Assembly: GCA_022453515.1 (NCBI GenBank)
Contig: JAJNNY010000003.1
Span: 248,001 to 312,000 of the forward strand
Direction of reading: 5' to 3'
DNA: 64,000 nt
Source: Astrocystis sublimbata
Lineage: Eukaryota > Ascomycota > Sordariomycetes > Xylariales > Xylariaceae
The position numbers were made by a program, and so were the translations under genes. Below are positions 57,353-64,000 of the stretch, one piece after another (within the stretch, counting starts at the first letter, position 1; each line of letters begins with the position of its first letter). The notes beneath the pieces were generated by a model. It did not search any database. It worked only from the letters and a program-made list of their open reading frames with translations, and was not told the DNA's origin.

Positions 57353-60300
57353 GATAATTCTCTACTACTAAAGGAGAACTCCAGACCACTTACATACTAC
57401 CCTTTCTATATACTATCTATAAGCCTAAGGACTTCTATAAACGTAAAATACTCTAATAAATCCATATGTTAACTAAGGCTATAATAGCTATTACTAGTAA
57501 TAAATCACTTTTATTTTTATTAACGAGTATAATATCTGTTACTAGCGATACCCCCTACCTAAGTATTAGTAATATCCCTGAGCTAATAGTGGAGATACTA
57601 GCCACTGGACCCCAGGAATCAAGCCTTAACGCTAGCTTAGAAGAGTCTAGTTCTAAAGAATCAGAATCAGAGTTAAAAGAATCTAACGAATCGGAAAACA
57701 AAAAAGGAAGCTTTATATTTATACCTATTATTATTAGTACCTAATAAATAAACGATATACCTCTAAACTTTCTATTTTTACTTTTATTACTGTTAGGACC
57801 TATCGTAGGTTTTATCGCTTTATTACAAGCCTAGTTACTTGTAGGATTAATACCCTTATTAACTATCATCCTATTAACTGAGATACTAGCGGAGCTTGTT
57901 ATATTAATAGAACTCGTATTACGCGACCCCGAGGCGCTACCTAACGCGTTTCCAACCAATATATTACCTCCCGTTAAGCACGTTCTCGCGCTTATCGACT
58001 ATATCGGTAGGCCTAAGCCTACCCAGCACTAACGCTAACGATCCCTATATGGGCGTTTCCCGATTAAAAGCATGTCTATTTCTAATATGCCATAAGCACC
58101 TAGTAGGGAAGCTACCCTGGCAGGCCCTACTACTAATCCTGCACCCGACGGATCTTTAACGCTCTACTATACCCCGCCGTTTACTACTATCCTATAAGGC
58201 CAAACGGTGGACGAGGAGATGTCTGATATTACCCTGTCTTACCCTGACCTATAGATGATTACCCTGTATAACCAGATGTAGCAGGGCGTCGAGCTCGGTT
58301 ATATACTAGCTAAAGGCGTGGCCAACTTGGATAACGATAGGAAGCAGGAACTCTAGGACTACTATAGGAAAGTCCAGGATACCTACGATACTTTTTATAA
58401 TATATATAAACAAAGTCTCTAGTTAAGTAAGGAGTAAGCTCGATAATTGGAAACCCGTATATAGGAAGCCAGTACGTTGTTTGCGCGCAAAGTTTGGGCT
58501 ACCGTGGCCTTTTTTACCCGGAATATAGAAACCCGGAATAAGGCCGTTATAGGCCTCTAGGAGATAGTAAAGCTTTATTATAATATATTCTATGTTTTTA
58601 ACGATAAAATTACAACCTAGGAAAACCTGATCCGAACTTAGTAAACGGACTACGGCAACTTAGTAAACGAATTAAATCAGTGGGGATATAAGAAGGACCA
58701 ACGCTTTAACTATTTAGAAAAACAACTATATACGGATCCTATTTAAGTTAAAAAAGTACGCTAGTATATAAAAGCTATAGTTATTAAAATATAGCGCTAA
58801 TTATAAACTAATTAACGAGTTAATATTAATTTAGTAATACATAATATAAAGGTATAAACCCTATCTAGCGCTTTTATTAGCTAACCCTAGTTACGCCTTT
58901 GTACTAAGTATTCTAGCTTAGAAGCTCGGATTAGAGACCAACTAACCTTGGAGGCATTACAAGCTTTACAAATAAGGGGGGTTTCTAAGGCAGCTTAAGC
59001 CTAGCACCGAGCAACCAGGGTGCGAGCCTCCCTTGTTGGAGCACCTGGCGGATTAAGGGATAACCCGGATAATTCTAACGATAATTTCGGGGGTTACCGC
59101 CTTTTTTAACCACCTTATAGACCTCCTAGGGGGCTACTATAAGAACTACTTAAACAATCCGGTAGGGATAGTAACAATAATAATAATTCGCTACCCCGGA
59201 ATAGTATAAAAAACTGCTTAATTAGAGCGTTAGAACGTTTAGTCTAACCCCCAATAATAGTAACAATTAACCCTATATAATTCAATAAGCCTAGCACATA
59301 TAATAGAAAAAACAAATCAAAGTTTATACTATGGTAAGCCAGGGTATAATCGTATATATAATCGTACTCGGATAGTTTCCCTAAAAACTATTATTATATT
59401 AACTAGGTAAGATCGCTACTAACGGACCTAGCTTAAACTTGGCATTAGTAGTGCCTAGGCTAACTGCGGCATATAGGCCTGCGGGACCAATAGAATATAT
59501 ATAAGGTAGTACTAAAGGAGCGATTCCGGGACTCCTCGGAAAAGCACCGGAATTACCGCAAGATAAAAGAGCTACGCTATTACGGAGATACAGTCCAGTA
59601 TATTACGGAAATAATAGATCTTAATAAGGCAGTTAAATGGTTTGGAATAATATTCTAAACCCATGTATTAAAAACCTTACCTAACGAGATTACTAAATTA
59701 GTATACTTTAGGTAAGGTATTATACCTAAAGACAATAATAAGTTCTTAAACGTAATTCGTAAAATAGGATCGATTTACAAAAACATATTTACGAACCTAG
59801 GCCTAACAATACTATTGTTAAAAGGCGGGCCCGTTTTAATAATAGAGTACTCGAAGTCGGGCTAACCCAAAAAAAAAGATCGCTCTAACTCTGGCCCAAA
59901 TCGATCTTTAAAACAGAACGAAAGTAAAAAAGCTAGCTAATCCAGACCCAGGATCGAGGCGAAGGACAAACGTTGGGGTTCTAATAAAAAAGCCCTATAA
60001 AGGATAGCGTAAAACGCTATTAATTAATAAAAACGTAATAAGAAAGCATGTTAGCAATACAGCCGCGATAACTATTAAACCCTCGCTTATTTCGCTAAGA
60101 AAGATCAAAAGGGTAAGGACCTACCGCTAGCCCCGGAAAAAATCTTTTCTATAAAACGAAAAACCGAAGATAATCTAACTCATAATATAAAAAAAGTACG
60201 GGTAGATATAATAGTAATAAAAACAATATACCCAAAAAACGAACCTATAATAAAAATAATACTCCTAACCTATTTCGAAAACAAGGACTCTAAATCGGAT

Positions 60301-61069
60301 TTTTAAATAGTCCCTATATAATACTTCGTAAAACTAATGGACTATATTAAAATAAAGCAATCACGGTCTTAAGCCTAAAAAGATCACGAGACGCCGAGGC
60401 AACAATAAGAAGGGTTATACCTAAGCCGAAATCAGGTACTAGACCTATTATATCTATAACCCTACTCTACAACAACAATAAACACAAAATCAGGATTCTT
60501 CTAAATACTAATAGTTCGGTACCAGTCCTCTCACTACCTTTTGTACGAAAATAGAAGCTACCGATATATAAGCACATTTTGCCGCAGCTAATAATAGCAT
60601 TCAACGCTTCCATAGTATAGGAAGGAAAAAGATACTATACAGATAGCCTAATATTACAATACTAGAATAATCACTATATATAGTTAAACTTTAAACTTAC
60701 CGCTTTAGACAACTAGTATAACGCCATCCTACCCCAGTAGTGGTTAGAACAACATACCCCGGCCAATTTCTTTAGTATAACAAAAAAAGTCCGGTTTATA
60801 TCGTATTATTATTAATAAAACTATACAAGCTAAGCGGTTCTATTACAAAACAAGGCTTACGTTACACCCTATAATATAGCTTCCTTATAGACTGCCACAC
60901 AGGCAGCACTAGGGGAAGTACCCGAGAAGTTCCGCAGCTACCTTCCCATTATAAACAAAAAAGCTACGACCCGACTGCCCGATCACCAGCTATAGAATCA
61001 CAGTATCGATCTCTAAAAAGGGAAGTCACCCCCGTAGGGGCCCCTATACACTATAAGCGTAAAAAAGCT

Positions 61070-63914
61070 CGACACCTTAAAACTATAATTAAAGGAAATA
61101 CTTAATAGTAAGCGTATTAGGAAATCCACCTCTTCCTACGGCGCCTTATTAATATTCGTAAAAAAAAAAAACCCTAACGATCCTCTCCGCCCTATAATCA
61201 ACTATAGGGGTTTTAATAGTATAACCATACCTATCCGGTATCCGATCCCGCTAATTACTAAACTACAAACCCGGTTTAGTACAGCCAAATGGTTTACCAA
61301 AATAGACCTCAAATTAAGGTTCTATTTAGTCCGTATTAAAAAAGGCCACGAATAAAAAACTGCCTTTAGATATAAATATAAACTTTTTAAATATATAGTT
61401 ATATTATTTAGGCTTATTAACGCCCCAGCTATATTTTAATCAATAATAAATAACATTTTCCAAGATCTTATTAACGCTGGCCTATTAGTATACCTCGATA
61501 ATCTGCTTATCTATATAAATACTATCGAAAAATACGACTACTTTATAAAAAAAATACTCCGTTAGTTAACCAACCATCACCTTACCGTTGCTCCACAGAA
61601 GTGCAAATAGCAGGTACAAAAAGTAGAGTTCTTTAGCTATATTATCAGCGCCTAAAACGTAGTAATAACTAAGGACAAAATTAACTATATCACCAAATAG
61701 GAAATACCTCGAAGCCTCAAAAAATACTAGCAGTTTATAAGGTTTACAAACTTCTATAAAAGATTTATTAAAAACTTTTTATCTATTATTAAACCACTAA
61801 CAGATACGAATAAAAAAGAAAAAAAGAACTAGAAATGGTCTAACGCCATAGGAGAAGCCTTTAGAGCACTAAAGCACCACTTCACTACAGCGCCCATCCT
61901 AGTCCACTTCAACCCGAACGAAACTGCGTTTATCAAAACCGATACCTCTAACTTCGCCCTAAAAGCGGTCATATCCCAAAAAAACAAGAACGGAAAGCTA
62001 TAACCAATAGCCTTCTACTCTAAAAAGCTAATACCAGTAGAAATAAACTACAAGATCCACAACAAAGAACTCCTCGCTATTATTAACAGCTTAAATCGTT
62101 AGCAACAATACCTAAAAGGAGCCAAACACTGTATTAAAATCTTTTTAGACTATTAAAACCTGGCCTACTTTATAACAGCCAAAGTACTAAATTAACAATA
62201 AGCCCGGTAAGCTTAACAACTATCTAGTTACTGGTTTATTATTAACTACCGCCCTAATAAACAGAATAAAAAAACCGATATTTTATCAAAATTACCCCAA
62301 TATCGGCCTAAAAAAAAAAGAGCTAAAGACTAGCTAATAATATCGGTTCTATAGGAGAAACATTTTTCATACTCGAAAGGTCTCCTAGCAGAATTACCAA
62401 AGGACTTGGCCGTAGTACTACTATCCTCTACACAACTATACAATCTAACCGTACCTAAATGGGCTCTAGAGTTTATACAAAAGGTCAAAAAAGCAGGGCC
62501 AAAGGATCCAGAGTATATTCTAGGGCTCCAAGACATAGAACCTCGGGAGAATAACACCCGCATAATAAAAACAGGGAAACACCTAACCCTAAACAACAGA
62601 ATACTATACCAAAAAAAACGGTTATAAGTACCCAAGGAACTCCAAAAAAAAGTAATAAGATCGGAACACGATATACTAATAGCCGGTTATATAAGTATAA
62701 ATAAAACCCTTAAGCTGATTACCCGCAACTTTTGGTAGCCCAGTATAAAAGGGATCGTAAGAAGCTTCGTAAATAGATACCTCGAATACTAACACAACAA
62801 AGCTCCTAGACACGCCTCACACGGACTCCTACAGCCCATAGAGCTCCATTACAAACTATAGAACACCGTGGCAATAGATTTTATTACAAACCTCCCCCTC
62901 TCTAATAGATACAACTCCATTTGGGTAATAATAGACCCCTTTACCAAGATGGGACACTTTATACCTCTCAAAATAAGGGAAAAAAAAACCGAAGATCTAA
63001 TAAAGATCTTTACGAAAACCTATTAAAAGTATCATAGCACCCCCCTAGACATTATTTCTAACAGAGATTCTAGATTTACGGCCCATATATAAAAGGACTT
63101 CCTCAAGCTAGTAGGCATTAAGCCCCATATAAACACAGCCTTCCACCCACAGACCGACGGGCAGACCGAGCGGCTAAATTAAACCCTCGAGATTTACCTC
63201 CGTACCTTCGTAAATTATAAAATATCGAACTAGGAGGACTTACTACCCACTACAGAGTTTGCCTATAATAACTCCACTTCCACCTCCACATATATAACTC
63301 CCTTTTACGCTAACTACAGCTACCACCCTATAGTACATAATCCGCCAACAGGAGCACCCAAGAACCCAAATAGCCGCTTATACGCTTACTAGATGACCCA
63401 AGTGCACAAAAAAGCTAAAAAGCACCTATAAATCAGCCGTTAACAGATAAAAAAGTGGGCTAATAAACAACGTCTCGAGCCACCCGTCTACAAGAAAAAT
63501 CAACTAATAATACTAAACGCCAAACATATTAAAACCAAACGTCCCGCCAAAAAATTCGATAGCAAGCTTCTTAATCCCTTCCAGATTCAGAAGGTCATCT
63601 CCCCTACTACGGTAAGACTTATCCTACCAAAGGGCTAGAAAATATACAACTCTTTTTACGTCTCCCTTATAGAACCACATCAGGTTAAAAAAAGGCAGGC
63701 ACCGCCTAACCCTAACCAGGTCCTACGGGACGCGCCCGCTATAAAGGCCAAAGAGTACTACGTAAACAAGATTATTAACTCCATAACAGTCCAAAGTAAC
63801 ATAAAATACCTCATTAAGTAGGAAGACTACCCCAAAAAGAAGGACTGGACCTAGGAACCTTACAACCACTTGCTCAGCGACCTCGCAAAAAACATGGTCA
63901 GACAATTCCAATAA
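61070..63914 (+). pseudogene. Degenerate pol: reverse transcriptase, RNase H, integrase, chromodomain
   Basis: All domains read in one frame. The reverse transcriptase keeps KKPNDPLRPIINYRGFN and AKWFTKIDL; its active-site box at 61491-61514 reads YLDNLLIY, with N where the second catalytic aspartate is expected. RNase H keeps KTDTSNFALKAV near 61935. The integrase shows Tyr in place of the two Cys of its zinc finger (about 62775-62790), then KAPRHASHGLLQP, AIDFI and HPQTDGQTERLN (63144-63179). The chromodomain near 63756-63870 has stops at both conserved Trp positions. No frame change occurs from 61158 to 63914, so damage is by substitution rather than insertion or deletion. The polyprotein cannot be made. 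Confidence 0.92.
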
Positions 63915-63974
63915 TAGCATCCGGACAAGCCCCACGATCCTCGAGTAACAGCGATATAGCGCCCAAGACAGGCT

Positions 63975-63990
63975 TTAAAAAAAAGGGAAA
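63975..63990 (+). other. Polypurine tract
   Basis: An almost pure A/G run, including eight A residues and GGGAAA, directly before TAG and the TGTCACA that opens the 3' LTR. This is the expected site of plus-strand DNA priming in an LTR retrotransposon. Confidence 0.8.
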
Positions 63991-63993
63991 TAG

Positions 63994-64000
63994 TGTCACA
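63994..64000 (+). repeat. First seven bases of the 3' LTR
   Basis: TGTCACA is identical to the start of the 5' LTR at 57022-57028 and follows the polypurine tract. The rest lies beyond the window. Confidence 0.8.

Larger units (their letters stand above)
57022..64000 (+). mobile_element. Ty3/gypsy LTR retrotransposon (chromovirus), RIP-degraded, 3' LTR cut by window end
   Basis: Order of parts: 5' LTR from 57022; a gag-like region (about 57.4-60.3 kb) with many stops; protease region not clearly recognisable; reverse transcriptase from about 61070; RNase H near 61940; integrase about 62640-63600; chromodomain 63750-63880; polypurine tract 63975-63990; start of the 3' LTR at 63994. The enzyme order RT-RNase H-integrase with a terminal chromodomain identifies a chromovirus of the Ty3/gypsy superfamily. 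The internal region has very few TpG dinucleotides, is rich in TA, and has stops at Trp and Gln codons, which is the signature of C-to-T change at CpA (RIP). The element is surely inactive. The DNA is AT-rich compared with the housekeeping block. Confidence 0.93.

Overview
The window is nuclear DNA of a filamentous ascomycete, most likely a Sordariomycete. The evidence is short introns (about 45-150 nt) with GTRNGT donors, CTRAC-type branch sites and YAG acceptors, proteins of typical fungal families (PSD2-type phosphatidylserine decarboxylase, TINC/ADIP-like coiled-coil protein, Pof3-like F-box protein, Dal5-type permease, MED9, TSR4), and a retrotransposon mutated in the manner of repeat-induced point mutation (RIP). 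Species cannot be named from sequence alone.

Layout: 1-12.75 kb holds a five-exon phosphatidylserine decarboxylase with two C2 domains and an EF-hand (1243-4868), a long coiled-coil ADIP/TINC-like protein (6039-9049), and on the minus strand a TPR/F-box/leucine-rich protein (10421-12749). A 13-exon anion:cation symporter-type permease follows (14370-16920), then a secreted GH16 glucanase (19428-20330, minus). An 8-kb stretch with no convincing intact gene (20331-28348) precedes a short-chain dehydrogenase (28349-29373, minus) and a DHA1-type MFS exporter (30010-31996, minus). Next come a thioredoxin (35661-36244, minus), an unknown fungal protein (36815-37848), a P-loop nucleotide kinase interrupted by an in-frame stop (38609-39343) and a small C2H2 protein with an acidic run (39884-40711, minus).

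From 43 to 51.8 kb the window is a dense housekeeping block: TSR4/PDCD2-like ribosome biogenesis factor, eIF3k, cofactor-independent phosphoglycerate mutase, Mediator subunit 9 and tubulin cofactor C. From 52 kb the sequence becomes sparse and AT-rich, with an unrecognised 204-aa protein and an intronless SRPK-like kinase. It ends in a Ty3/gypsy chromovirus (57022 to beyond 64000) whose pol frame is riddled with stops but not frameshifted. Its 5' LTR starts TGTCACA at 57022, and the same heptamer after a polypurine tract at the last bases of the window marks the start of the 3' LTR.

The genes do not form one pathway. No polyketide or peptide synthetase is present, so this is not a secondary-metabolite cluster. 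I found no clearly novel multi-gene system. The observations most worth following are the sharp LTR/internal contrast and strand asymmetry of the RIP-like mutation, the premature stop in the kinase, a probable GC-AG intron, a perfect 14-bp hairpin, a helically phased TGACGGG array, and the recurrent TACCTAGGTA palindrome. All exon structures were derived by eye from splice consensus and reading-frame continuity.
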